Part shown: one piece after another, positions 44,211 to 52,527 of the stretch
How the letters are laid out: every line of letters begins with the position of its first letter
How positions within the stretch are numbered: position 1 is the stretch's first letter
Assembly: GCA_910574455.1 (NCBI GenBank)
Contig: CAJSYZ010000012.1
Coordinates: forward strand, 2,473,317-2,537,316
DNA from: Trichaptum fuscoviolaceum
Lineage: Eukaryota; Basidiomycota; Agaricomycetes; Hymenochaetales; Trichaptaceae
Direction: 5' to 3'
DNA length: 64,000 nucleotides
The notes under the pieces: model-generated
What the model was told of the DNA's origin: nothing
Database searches by the model: none
The model's input: the letters and a program-made list of their open reading frames with translations, nothing else
Program-made: the position numbers and the translations under genes

Positions 44211-44888
44211 TTAAACAAGGTCTGTCTGGTCGAGGTGGGACCTTTGTAAAAATATGGGAAATACGGATGCGAACGAAAATCGGGGGTTACTGTCGGCGTC
44301 GTCGTAGTCGGTTGAGGAAGAGGAGGAGGAGGAGGGTGAGTCGGAGTTGGTGGAGGCGTTGACAAGTGTGTCGTCGCTGTAATTCGTAGTGGTGAAGGTA
44401 AAGGGGGTGCTGGTTGCCAGAGGGGGGGAGAAGATGTCCTGGGGGTTGACTGTCGTTGGGGTGGGGCTAGGATTTGGAGAAAAGGGTTCGAGGTCTGGCA
44501 GGGAGTCGATAGGACTGGGTGTCGGAGGTGGTGGAGTCTGCTGGGATTCCAGGGGGGTGCTAGAGGTGAGAGGTTGCTCTTGCTTGTGGTCACGAAGTTT
44601 TTCGATGGTGATTTTATAGAACTCGAGGAGTGCATACAGCTGGAGTGCGTATCTCACTTTGGTCGGACCAGGGGCGTTTCGGATGCGGTTATTGATGTCT
44701 GGGATGAGTATGTCCAATGGTTCCTTATCAGGATGATCGTCCTTAAACACAAAATAGAACAGATGAGAATTGAGAATAATCTGTTTGTCATGCGATGACT
44801 GGTTCGCTATCACTTGGAGTTCCGTCAGCTGGCGTTCCACTAAGCTGGAAATGAGAGGTGGGATCGACTCCTGTGATGAAGAACTCAT
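44211..44888 (-). CDS. Element B accessory ORF D2
   Basis: 225 residues from the ATG at 44888, which overlaps the end of D1 by about 100 nt. The N-half is mostly helical (LVERQLTELQVIANQSSHDKQ... HLFYFVFKDDHPDKEPLDILIPDI). The C-half is low-complexity Ser/Pro/Thr with LEPFSPNPSP. It aligns with A D2 in both halves. No known domain. Confidence 0.7.
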   Translation of the reverse strand: MSSSSQESIPPLISSLVERQLTELQVIANQSSHDKQIILNSHLFYFVFKDDHPDKEPLDILIPDINNRIRNAPGPTKVRYALQLYALLEFYKITIEKLRDHKQEQPLTSSTPLESQQTPPPPTPSPIDSLPDLEPFSPNPSPTPTTVNPQDIFSPPLATSTPFTFTTTNYSDDTLVNASTNSDSPSSSSSSSTDYDDADSNPRFSFASVFPIFLQRSHLDQTDLV

Positions 44889-45102
44889 TATTCGGCCCAA
44901 GGCCAACGTAAATATGAGTGCTTCGTCCTAGATAGTGTAGTTCTAGATCGTGTATCCAGAAGGTGGTGGGTCGGCGTTCTGGGAAGATGTACCAGATGAG
45001 AAAGAGATGGAAGAGTTGGAAAGAGGTGCGTGTGATGATAGGGTGGATTTGTAAATGAGCTATCCAGATAAGAAATCGGATAATGTCATAGAAGGTGTGC
45101 AT
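44788..45102 (-). CDS. Element B accessory ORF D1
   Basis: 104 residues from the ATG at 45102. It has a hydrophobic N-terminal half (FLIWIAHLQ..., FHLFLIWYIF) that could be membrane-associated, then HIYVGLGPNNEFFITG, the part shared with A D1. TATAAAT lies about 40 nt upstream, which suggests a separate transcript for D1-D4. Function unknown. Confidence 0.62.
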   Translation of the reverse strand: MHTFYDIIRFLIWIAHLQIHPIITRTSFQLFHLFLIWYIFPERRPTTFWIHDLELHYLGRSTHIYVGLGPNNEFFITGVDPTSHFQLSGTPADGTPSDSEPVIA

Positions 45103-45138
45103 GAGAATGGGGAGGAAAGTGGGGTGGCTTCTGGCGCA

Positions 45139-45145
45139 TTTATAC
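45139..45145 (-). promoter_or_regulatory. Candidate internal promoter TATA box before D1 (element B)
   Basis: The sense strand reads TATAAAT, 36 nt before the D1 ATG and inside the 300-nt gap after pol. The matching place in A has TATTTC. This is inference only. Confidence 0.35.
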
Positions 45146-45402
45146 GAAGTTTCTAGTTGATCATGTGGTCATTGAATCAGTAGAAAGCTTCTGGGGCACA
45201 GTGGGGCATGTTGGTTCTTCGATATCAAACTTCGGGGGCAAGAAGTCTTGTTATCTAGCCGCAGTGAGGCAAGAAGTCTGAGGAGGGGGCTAAGAAGTAG
45301 TGCTTGTAGGTCCAAGGTGTCCAAATCGGGTTACGTGTGGCGTAAATTCTGCCTAATCGGGGTACGAGTGGCGCGTTGTGTGTCCAATTTGTCCAAATTG
45401 GG

Positions 45403-48400
45403 CTACTTCAGCTTGTGCAACTCCTTGTATGCTGATAGAAGTTCTTCTGAATGCTTTAGTGCGTCTTCTGAGGCCCATGTGTTGTTGCTAGTTGGGTATC
45501 CTAACCATTTGATGAGATACTTCCTTCGATTCGGGGCTCCTTTGTGCTGTAGAATTGCTTCTACTTCAAATTCTTCTTCTCCATCGATAAGGTCAGGTGG
45601 AGGTTTTGAATAGGCTGGCCCATGTTCTACTGTCTCGGTGTGGGGAGTTAGAAGGGAGGCGTGGAATACAGGGTGAATCTTCCAAGTTCTAGGCAGTTCG
45701 AGTTCATAGACATTATCCCTGAGTTTTCGCTTGATAACAAAGGGTCCTTCGCGCTTTGATTGAAACTTTGAGGGTAGTCCGGTTCTTCGGAGGTTCCTTG
45801 CTTCTAACCATACAGATTGTCCAATGTATAGTGGCTTGAAATGGGTAGATTGAGCTTCGCGCTGATATTCCTGTGCGAGTGTTAGAGCTGCTTCTGCGTC
45901 ATTTCGGAGTTCTAGTATCTTTGATAGGCGATTCTTGAGAGTCGGAATGTTGCTATCAAGTTCCGATTTTTCCGAGGGGAATGATGTTGGATCATATCCC
46001 ATTAGTAGTCGAAAGGGGGTCTGTTCCGTGGTTGAATGTTTCCGATTGTTGTGTGTGAATTCCATGAGGGGGATGTATTTGCTCCAGAGGTGGGGGTGAT
46101 TTGCTGCATAGATCCTGAAGTATGCTTCGATCTCCTGATTGCTGCGCTCTGCTTGTCCATCAGTCTGTGGGTGGTATGCTGTAGACATTGCCTGCTTGAT
46201 GTGAAGCAATCGGCATAGCTGTCTGAACACTATAGATGCAAACTGTGGTCCTCGATCCGAGATTATTTTCCTTGGTAATCCGAATCGTCTGTACACATTG
46301 TCGAAGTACAGTTGTGCAGTGTCTAGTGCAGTGATTGTCTTGGTGCATGGAGTGAGTACAATTGCCTTGGTGCAGTCATGATCCACGATAACACATATGC
46401 TGTCAAATCCATCAGATTCTGGGAGGTCTGTGATGAAATCGATGTTGACGGTTGCAAACGGGTAAGTGTCTTTATCTGCAATGATCGGGTTGAGTGGAGG
46501 TACAAGAGGATGGTGGTTGATCTTCATCTGTTGACAGATAGCACATCCTTGGATGTATTTCGTCACGAACTGTTGCATTCTTGGCCAGTAATATGTTCGT
46601 CGAATTTGTTCCATTGTATTCGCTACTCCAGGGTGATTTCGAGTCGGTAAGTCATGATATAGTCGTAAGAGGTTGCGCATGATTTCCGTGTTCCTTGGCA
46701 CATAGATCTTGTTCCTGAAGTGTACCAATTGATCCTTGATTGTGAAGTCGGTCATTTTGGGTTTGGTGAGTGGTAATTCTTTCTGTAGAAGGTTCATCGC
46801 TTCCTGAATATCTCCAGTTTCTTTGCGTATTTGGAGGTGAAGGTCATCGACATTAATGATGTTCCTGTCATCTTCTTCGGCTTCTTCAATTCGGGTGGCT
46901 AGGAGTTCCATTTCTTTGAGAAAAACTTTCTCTGGTAGAAGTGTAACTTCGTTGCTAAGTTCTCCTTCCGTTTTAAAATGGTCCGCACGTCGGGATAGGG
47001 CATCGGATTGGATCATGTGTTTTCCTGGTATGGCTTGTATCTTGTAATTGTATCTTGAGAGTTCATTCTGCCATCGAGCTTGTCGAGGGGTCAAGCGTTG
47101 GGGTTGTCTCCAATAAGTCAGATTCTTGTGGTCGCAATGAATCGTAACTGTATGCGGGCTTCCAAGTAGATAGTGTCTCCACATTTGGAGTGCTCGAATA
47201 ATAGCAAATAGTTCTCTGTCATATATTTGCCAGTTGCGTTGTGTCGGGTTGAGAGCTTGAGAAATATAACCTATGGGTTTGAGTTGACCGTTTTCGTCAT
47301 GTTGGCGTAGTGCTGCACCGGTAGCTACGGCTGAGGCGTCCGTTTCAAGATAGAATGGTTTGTGTGGGTCGGGTTGCATAAGGAGGGGTTCCTTCGAAAA
47401 GAGTTCCTTGAGTGTCTGAAAAGCCTTTTCACATTTGTCTGTCCAGACAAAAGGTGTGTCCTTCCGTTTAAGTTGATCGAGTGGTCGGCATATAGTTGCA
47501 TAGTTCGGAATGAATCTGCGATAGAAGTTGGTAAAACCTGTAAATGATCTGACGTCCTTGAGACATTTCGGAGTGGTCCAGTCAAGTATCCCTTGTATCT
47601 TGGAGGGGTCTGTCTTGATCTTTGATTCCGAAATAATGTAACCAAGAAATGGTACTTCGAGTTGGTGAAATCGGCATTTCGCTGGTTTGACATAGAGTTT
47701 ATTGTCCTTTAGGATTTGAAAAACTTCTTTGGTGTTTTCAATGAGCTGCTTGAGAGTCGGGGCATGAATGAGTAGGTCGTCCATGTAGACAATGACCTTG
47801 TTCTGGCGTATTTGCTCCGCTAGAATATCATTCATGAAGCGTTGAAAAACCGCAGGTGAGTTGCATAGACCGAAAAACATAACGGTTGGTTGATAGAGTT
47901 TCCTGTTGCATACAAAGGCTGCTTTCCATTGATCAGATTCCTTGATGCGAATGTTGTGATAACCTTGTCGGATATCGAGGGTAGTGAAGTATTTGGATCC
48001 TCGGAGTTGATCAAGTAGTTGCTGCGAGTTTGGCATAGGATATGCATCTTTGACTGTATGCGAGTTAAGGTATCTGTAGTCCTGTACTGGTCGAAGTGTT
48101 CCATCTTTCTTATCAATAAAGAAGAAAGGTGATGCCATTGGGGAGTTAGATTCCTTGATAAATCCTTTGTTGAGCAAGTCGTCAATTAAAGTAGTGAGAA
48201 TCGGTTGTTGATGGTATGGGACCGGGTACGGTTTGTGAATTTTCGGCACAAAACTTGGTAATGTTTTGATCTCCATATCATAGGGTCGGGCAGGGGGGTA
48301 GGTTTGGATTTCATTCTCTGAGAAGATGTCCGCATATTCCAAGTATTCGTCTGGAATATTAAGTTTCTCCTTCGGCTTTTGTTTTTGTTGTTCGAGTCGA

Positions 48401-48831
48401 GTAGAGACAGTGATCTTGTTGATAGTGATCGTATCATCATTCCAGTTAATCTGGGGCTTTGCCTGTTTGAACCAAGGTAGTCCTAGAATAACATCGTCGC
48501 TTGGAATGTGTGTCCGGTAAAATATTGTTGAGGTTGAATGAGGGTGGGTGAGATTCAATCGAATCCGTTCTGAAACTGTTCCGTTCTTGTTCAGAGTTCC
48601 ATCGGCATTGCTAACTTGTAAAGCTTTATCAAGTTTATGCATTTTGATGTTGAGCTTATCAACTAGGTCTGAGTTGATAAAGTTCAGTTGTGCTCCGGTG
48701 TCAAGAAGGGCATTGATAGTGATGAGGCGTCCGTTAACGAGTAATTTGACCGGGATTCGAAATGATGAGATGTTGCCATTTAGAACAACAGTGTTGAGTT
48801 GAACCGGGTTAACCAACTCTGAGCTGTTCAA
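45403..48831 (-). CDS. Element B pol: protease-RT-RNase H-integrase-chromodomain
   Basis: A 1142-residue open frame entered by -1 frameshift from gag. Domains in order: aspartic protease (LLDTGAQ, D44), reverse transcriptase (TLDIRQGYHNI with D286; VYMDDLL with YMDD 349-352), RNase H (ETDAS D498, E540, HCDHKN D567), integrase with HHCC zinc domain (H726, H733, C763, C766), DDE core (D798, D859, E895) and a C-terminal chromodomain (about 1075-1135). All catalytic residues expected of an active chromovirus are present. It copies element RNA into DNA and inserts it. The sequence is very close to the pol of element A (RT and integrase blocks nearly identical). Confidence 0.96.
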   Translation of the reverse strand: MNSSELVNPVQLNTVVLNGNISSFRIPVKLLVNGRLITINALLDTGAQLNFINSDLVDKLNIKMHKLDKALQVSNADGTLNKNGTVSERIRLNLTHPHSTSTIFYRTHIPSDDVILGLPWFKQAKPQINWNDDTITINKITVSTRLEQQKQKPKEKLNIPDEYLEYADIFSENEIQTYPPARPYDMEIKTLPSFVPKIHKPYPVPYHQQPILTTLIDDLLNKGFIKESNSPMASPFFFIDKKDGTLRPVQDYRYLNSHTVKDAYPMPNSQQLLDQLRGSKYFTTLDIRQGYHNIRIKESDQWKAAFVCNRKLYQPTVMFFGLCNSPAVFQRFMNDILAEQIRQNKVIVYMDDLLIHAPTLKQLIENTKEVFQILKDNKLYVKPAKCRFHQLEVPFLGYIISESKIKTDPSKIQGILDWTTPKCLKDVRSFTGFTNFYRRFIPNYATICRPLDQLKRKDTPFVWTDKCEKAFQTLKELFSKEPLLMQPDPHKPFYLETDASAVATGAALRQHDENGQLKPIGYISQALNPTQRNWQIYDRELFAIIRALQMWRHYLLGSPHTVTIHCDHKNLTYWRQPQRLTPRQARWQNELSRYNYKIQAIPGKHMIQSDALSRRADHFKTEGELSNEVTLLPEKVFLKEMELLATRIEEAEEDDRNIINVDDLHLQIRKETGDIQEAMNLLQKELPLTKPKMTDFTIKDQLVHFRNKIYVPRNTEIMRNLLRLYHDLPTRNHPGVANTMEQIRRTYYWPRMQQFVTKYIQGCAICQQMKINHHPLVPPLNPIIADKDTYPFATVNIDFITDLPESDGFDSICVIVDHDCTKAIVLTPCTKTITALDTAQLYFDNVYRRFGLPRKIISDRGPQFASIVFRQLCRLLHIKQAMSTAYHPQTDGQAERSNQEIEAYFRIYAANHPHLWSKYIPLMEFTHNNRKHSTTEQTPFRLLMGYDPTSFPSEKSELDSNIPTLKNRLSKILELRNDAEAALTLAQEYQREAQSTHFKPLYIGQSVWLEARNLRRTGLPSKFQSKREGPFVIKRKLRDNVYELELPRTWKIHPVFHASLLTPHTETVEHGPAYSKPPPDLIDGEEEFEVEAILQHKGAPNRRKYLIKWLGYPTSNNTWASEDALKHSEELLSAYKELHKLK

Positions 48832-48837
48832 AAATTT
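48828..48837 (-). promoter_or_regulatory. -1 frameshift site, element B gag/pol
   Basis: GCA AAT TTT TGA in the gag frame contains the canonical heptamer A AAT TTT abutting the stop. A -1 slip reads TTG AAC AGC into pol. The same heptamer sits at the same place in A. Confidence 0.8.
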
Positions 48838-50819
48838 GCAGCATCGTAGTTGCCATATTCATCGAAATCTTCATTGTCGAGTTCGTCCAAAGTGTTGAAT
48901 AGTTCCTCTCGAGACTGATCATCGAGACTGGTAATAATCTCGTTGATTTGATATGCCTTGTCTTCCAGGGTGTCCGTTTCATCATAGTCATTGTCATCCA
49001 CTTCCATTGCATTGATTCGGGGCTTGAATCTGCGTTTAGCACCTGGGAAGCGTCCTTGGGGTTTTCCTCTAGGTTTGAAAGAGTTCCTAGGACGGGATGG
49101 GCGTTTGGGACATTTGTTCGCCATATGACCGGGTTTTTTGCAATAGAAACAAAGACCTTTGTCTCTAGCTTCCTTCTGCTTCTCTGGGGTGAGCTTGTTG
49201 AAATACATAGCATTGATATTGAATTCTTCCATCTTGTCTTCGAGTGAGGGTTCCGATTCCGGTTCCGGGTCGGAGTCAACTTCCATTTCATGAATTCGAT
49301 ATCTGCGGTTGAATCGGCGTTTTGGATAGCTGTACTTTTTCCTAAAGAATTGTGAAGGTTTCTGTTGATGAGGGGGATTCATCCTTTCGTATTGTAGACC
49401 GAATTTGAGGGCATTCTCGTAGTACGGGTCCATGAGAGGTTTGCCTGCTGTGTCCTTTGCCATATTGTCTTCAATTCGGATCAGTTCCCTTTGGATCGAA
49501 ATTGGAAGGCCTTTCTTGAACAGATTGGTGAGAACTGTGGTGTCTTCGATTCCTGCATCGTAAGCTAGTCGTTGGAATTCGTAGACATATTGATCTGTGC
49601 GCATGCCAGGGGTTTGCTTGAGTTTCATAAGTTCCTCATATGCGTCTGCAATGTAGTCTGCAGATATGAAGTGTTCACGAAAATCTTTCTTGAATTTTGC
49701 CCAAGTATAATCCCATGGTTTTCCGTCGGCTAGTTTCTTGTTTCCTTTGGTGATGATGCTGTTTATGAAGGTACCAGCTGATCCTAGATTGCAGAATGTG
49801 GCTGCAAGTCGAACCTTGTCTTCGTCTGTAGTGTAACCGGGTGTGAGAATGATGTAGTTCTCCATGAGATCGAGCCATCGCCTAGCATCCTTGCGACTGC
49901 CATCAAAGTTGAATGGTTTATTGGCTCCATTTCTACGTTCTTCGATTTTGTCCGGTGGTCCGGATGTGTTGACTGCTCCTCCAGAAGTTCCCATTGGTGG
50001 CGATGGAGGTGGAGGTGGCGGTGGAGGTGGCGGTTCAGGGGTCGGAGAATTAGACTTTTTGGGTTGGTGGTCAGGGTCGAAGGGATTGATGTAGTCTAAT
50101 TTGTCTTCTTCCTTCTTTGGAGGTTCTTCTTCCTGCTTCGGAGGTCTTTCTGGTGCTTTCCCTTTGTCAGTGCCTTTTGATTCTGTCCGAAGTCTGAGAG
50201 TTTCAAGTTGGTCCGCTAGATTTGTGAGGACTGATAGTTCTTCCGATGTTTGCTGAGTAGAGGGTCCAGCAAATGATCGGCTGTGTCTAACTCTTGAGGG
50301 GCTCCCAAGAAGGGGGTGGATAGGAGAGGTTTCCTCCTTAGTTCGATGAGTGGAAGGTACCGGGGTAGTGAGGTCGGGTTGTGTAGTATTCGGAGGTGTT
50401 GATGGATGTTCAACCGGTTCAACTGAGGAGGTCTCAGAGGCTTCAGTTGCAGCTTGTGAAGCGGTAGCAGATACTAGTAGTGCGTCTCCAAGTACTAAAG
50501 GTGATGCTTGAGGTGTACCTTTCCTAGTAAGTTCGCGATAACGTTGTTCTGCGTCTTTGGGTTCTACTGCTTCCCAATTGAGATTAAGTCTGCGATAGAA
50601 TGCTCCGGGGTTGCGTCTGTCTTTGTCCGGTATGTACTTCCAATCTTGTGCTTGTTTGCTGTAGAAGATGTATTGCTTAACAACACCTTTCTGTCGGTAC
50701 CAGCAACGTTTGAGATAATCGAAATGGGCGTTTGTGGGGGCTGATGGAGGTAAGGATACAAATGAGGTGTCAATGTGAGGGGTGTCCGGTGGTGGTGGTC
50801 GAGTTGCCAGGATGTTCAA
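48828..50819 (-). CDS. Element B Gag, with an AUG-less N-terminal extension
   Basis: The frame is open from just after TGA (50820-50822) to TGA at 48828. The first ATG in it, and the first on the sense strand from the predicted RNA start, is at 49994. It follows a poly-Pro run and gives about 388 residues: MGTSGG..., a capsid-like region (KPFNFDGSRKDARRWLDLMENY, FKKDFREHFISADYIADAYEELMKLKQ) and one CCHC knuckle (CFYCKKPGHMANKC). The 275-codon extension upstream is conserved in element A (DYLKRCWYRQKG... versus DPVNRAWYRLDK...), yet has no Met codon. How the extension is translated is not clear. Gag packages element RNA. Confidence 0.85.
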   Translation of the reverse strand: MNILATRPPPPDTPHIDTSFVSLPPSAPTNAHFDYLKRCWYRQKGVVKQYIFYSKQAQDWKYIPDKDRRNPGAFYRRLNLNWEAVEPKDAEQRYRELTRKGTPQASPLVLGDALLVSATASQAATEASETSSVEPVEHPSTPPNTTQPDLTTPVPSTHRTKEETSPIHPLLGSPSRVRHSRSFAGPSTQQTSEELSVLTNLADQLETLRLRTESKGTDKGKAPERPPKQEEEPPKKEEDKLDYINPFDPDHQPKKSNSPTPEPPPPPPPPPPSPPMGTSGGAVNTSGPPDKIEERRNGANKPFNFDGSRKDARRWLDLMENYIILTPGYTTDEDKVRLAATFCNLGSAGTFINSIITKGNKKLADGKPWDYTWAKFKKDFREHFISADYIADAYEELMKLKQTPGMRTDQYVYEFQRLAYDAGIEDTTVLTNLFKKGLPISIQRELIRIEDNMAKDTAGKPLMDPYYENALKFGLQYERMNPPHQQKPSQFFRKKYSYPKRRFNRRYRIHEMEVDSDPEPESEPSLEDKMEEFNINAMYFNKLTPEKQKEARDKGLCFYCKKPGHMANKCPKRPSRPRNSFKPRGKPQGRFPGAKRRFKPRINAMEVDDNDYDETDTLEDKAYQINEIITSLDDQSREELFNTLDELDNEDFDEYGNYDAANF

Positions 50820-51451
50820 TCAGTAGTTTGAATTCCGTTGGTTTGATACTGTGCCGGAATCGGGGGTACTGGGGGAATAGGGGTGGCTTGTCGAATGGGA
50901 CGGTTTGGGGGTGAAATGAGTGGAATGTCACTTGGGGATAGGCTAGGTTGACAACCGCAGCGATTGATATAGGTTTGAACGTCTTCTTCAACGTCAGGCC
51001 AATAGCAAACGTAATCTAGATGTTCCCTGGTGGTTTGGACTGTGTAATGATAGTTGGTTTCCGGATGGATGTGAGCTGCGTATATGAGATCGTTCCGAAG
51101 GGCTTGGTTGCTTCCAACGTAGGCTCGTCCTTCTGTCCAAAGTAAGTCTACCCTTAGTTTCCAATTGGTGGGGAATCGTCGGTTTCGGATAAGAAATGCC
51201 AATGATGTGATTACTGAATCTCCGTCGTAGCTTTTCTTGATTCGTTGATCTAGTCCGTTGAGTTTCAGAAGTCTAAAGTTCTCTGCAATTTCTGTCTCGT
51301 CTGATATTCCGGGTTGGATAGGGTGAAGTCGACTAGTTCTGGGGATGATTAGATTTGCCAGGTTGCCTATTTGATTTATGAATAGAGCTGCTAAGTCTTC
51401 TTCTGATCCGTCTGAGCTGGGATTGGAATGGTCCAGGGGTAGGTGTGTCAA
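50816..51451 (-). CDS. Element B accessory ORF U2, integrase-zinc-finger-like, no AUG
   Basis: About 211 residues, open frame, no ATG; bounds are those of the open frame. The middle (LLWTEGRAYVGSNQALRNDLIYAAHIHPETNYHY...REHLDYVCYWPDVEEDVQTYINRCGC) follows the layout of the integrase HHCC zinc-binding domain (H-x-H, then YWP, then a Cys pair), but with CxC in place of CxxC. It aligns along its length with A U2. The stop overlaps the start of the gag open frame by a few bases (TGATTGA). It is possibly a duplicated, repurposed integrase N-domain acting before or with Gag. Confidence 0.6.
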   Translation of the reverse strand: MTHLPLDHSNPSSDGSEEDLAALFINQIGNLANLIIPRTSRLHPIQPGISDETEIAENFRLLKLNGLDQRIKKSYDGDSVITSLAFLIRNRRFPTNWKLRVDLLWTEGRAYVGSNQALRNDLIYAAHIHPETNYHYTVQTTREHLDYVCYWPDVEEDVQTYINRCGCQPSLSPSDIPLISPPNRPIRQATPIPPVPPIPAQYQTNGIQTTD

Positions 51452-51926
51452 GCTGGATAGGTGAACCTAGAAGGGGGATGGGAGTTCCTTCGCGTTTGAT
51501 CTCTTGTTTGATCGGAGGGGGAGGGGGTGTATGCTGTTCCTGGATCCTTTGAGTAACAGGTGTTACAGGTGGTAATTGCCTGTTATATGTTCCTATTTCG
51601 CTTGTCCAATAGTGTTGAGGATCTTCGAAGTTAGATGATGCTGAGCTAAGATAGGTTTCCCTTGTGAATTCTTGTCCGAGTCGAGGGGCTGGGTACGAAG
51701 TAACAAATGGATTGGTTACTATGCTTTCTCGAGCTTCGGATGGGGGTTCTGCTCTTGTTGTCTGCTCTGTATCAGATAGTTCGAGTTCGGATGGAGTGTG
51801 GGGTGGGGTAGAGTTGGTGGGGATGTCTGTGATGCGGATGGGGTCAAAGATAAAAATCTCCTGCACGTCTTCCAACAATCTTTCCGTATGATTGGCAACT
51901 CGTATTAAGACCTTCAGGTTGGGCAC
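51333..51926 (-). CDS. Element B accessory ORF U1, no AUG
   Basis: About 197 residues from a GTG in the context GAAGTGCCCAACCTG, which is identical in A. No ATG is present; the open frame starts at a stop near 51967. It is conserved with A: PNL(K/R), TPPHxPSEL, ETYxxS, DFENP/NFEDP..HW/YW, N(R)LLPPVTP/NRQLPPVTP. The rest is Pro/Ser/Glu-rich. It overlaps U2 by about 120 nt. Translation would need a near-cognate start codon or a spliced leader. Function unknown. Confidence 0.55.
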   Translation of the reverse strand: MPNLKVLIRVANHTERLLEDVQEIFIFDPIRITDIPTNSTPPHTPSELELSDTEQTTRAEPPSEARESIVTNPFVTSYPAPRLGQEFTRETYLSSASSNFEDPQHYWTSEIGTYNRQLPPVTPVTQRIQEQHTPPPPPIKQEIKREGTPIPLLGSPIQLDTPTPGPFQSQLRRIRRRLSSSIHKSNRQPGKSNHPQN

Positions 51927-52513
51927 TTCCTTGGGTGATCTCTTCCCTTGAGCTACTTGTTGTTACAACACGAGTGGGTTCTCCTAACTCTCTTCTCGAG
52001 TGCTCGTCCGGTATGTTACTTCGGTTCGCTGGATAACAACTTCCTGTTGTGTTCACCGGTATTTCTGTCGTCAACGAGTGAAGCTATGTCTCTTTGGATC
52101 TTCGCTATATGCGTCTAGCAGTTTCACTAGGTGGATCGGACCGTTCCTCTGCTTGCTTTCTTCTCTTCAAGTTACCTGGGCTGGCTCTGCTTTCTGATCG
52201 GGTCGCGAACCTCAAATCCCGCTTACACCAACCTTAATGTAACAAGGACCGTGAATTCTGGGCGTGAACCTGCTTAATGCTTTGGGTCTGTTTCGAGCGT
52301 CTGTGTAGTTGAATACACAACACAAGTTATGTGTCAATCGTATGTTGTTCAAGTTCTTTCTTTCCTACTTTGAAAGGTTAGCAATCAATGGCCAGTTGTT
52401 CACTTACTTTGAAAGTATTCCGGATTAGTTCTTGTAGGGTGGATTGTTTAATTCCGATGGTGGAAAGTGGAGTCAAGTGCAATAGTCTTGGCTGCTTTCC
52501 AGGTTATGGAAAG

Positions 52514-52524
52514 AAGTCAATCCT
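52514..52524 (-). promoter_or_regulatory. Self-primer binding site, element B
   Basis: Sense AGGATTGACTT, three nt inside the 5' LTR, is exactly complementary to AAGTCAATCCT in the LTR (52698-52708). In Tf1 the first 11 nt of the RNA fold back to prime at this position. Confidence 0.75.
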
Positions 52525-52527
52525 AAT

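Noticed and set aside
38478..45102. D1-D4 as an envelope gene of an errantivirus-like element
   Set aside because: No signal peptide, furin-like site or transmembrane anchor is visible, and the ORFs are short and overlapping. The place is env-like but the content is not.
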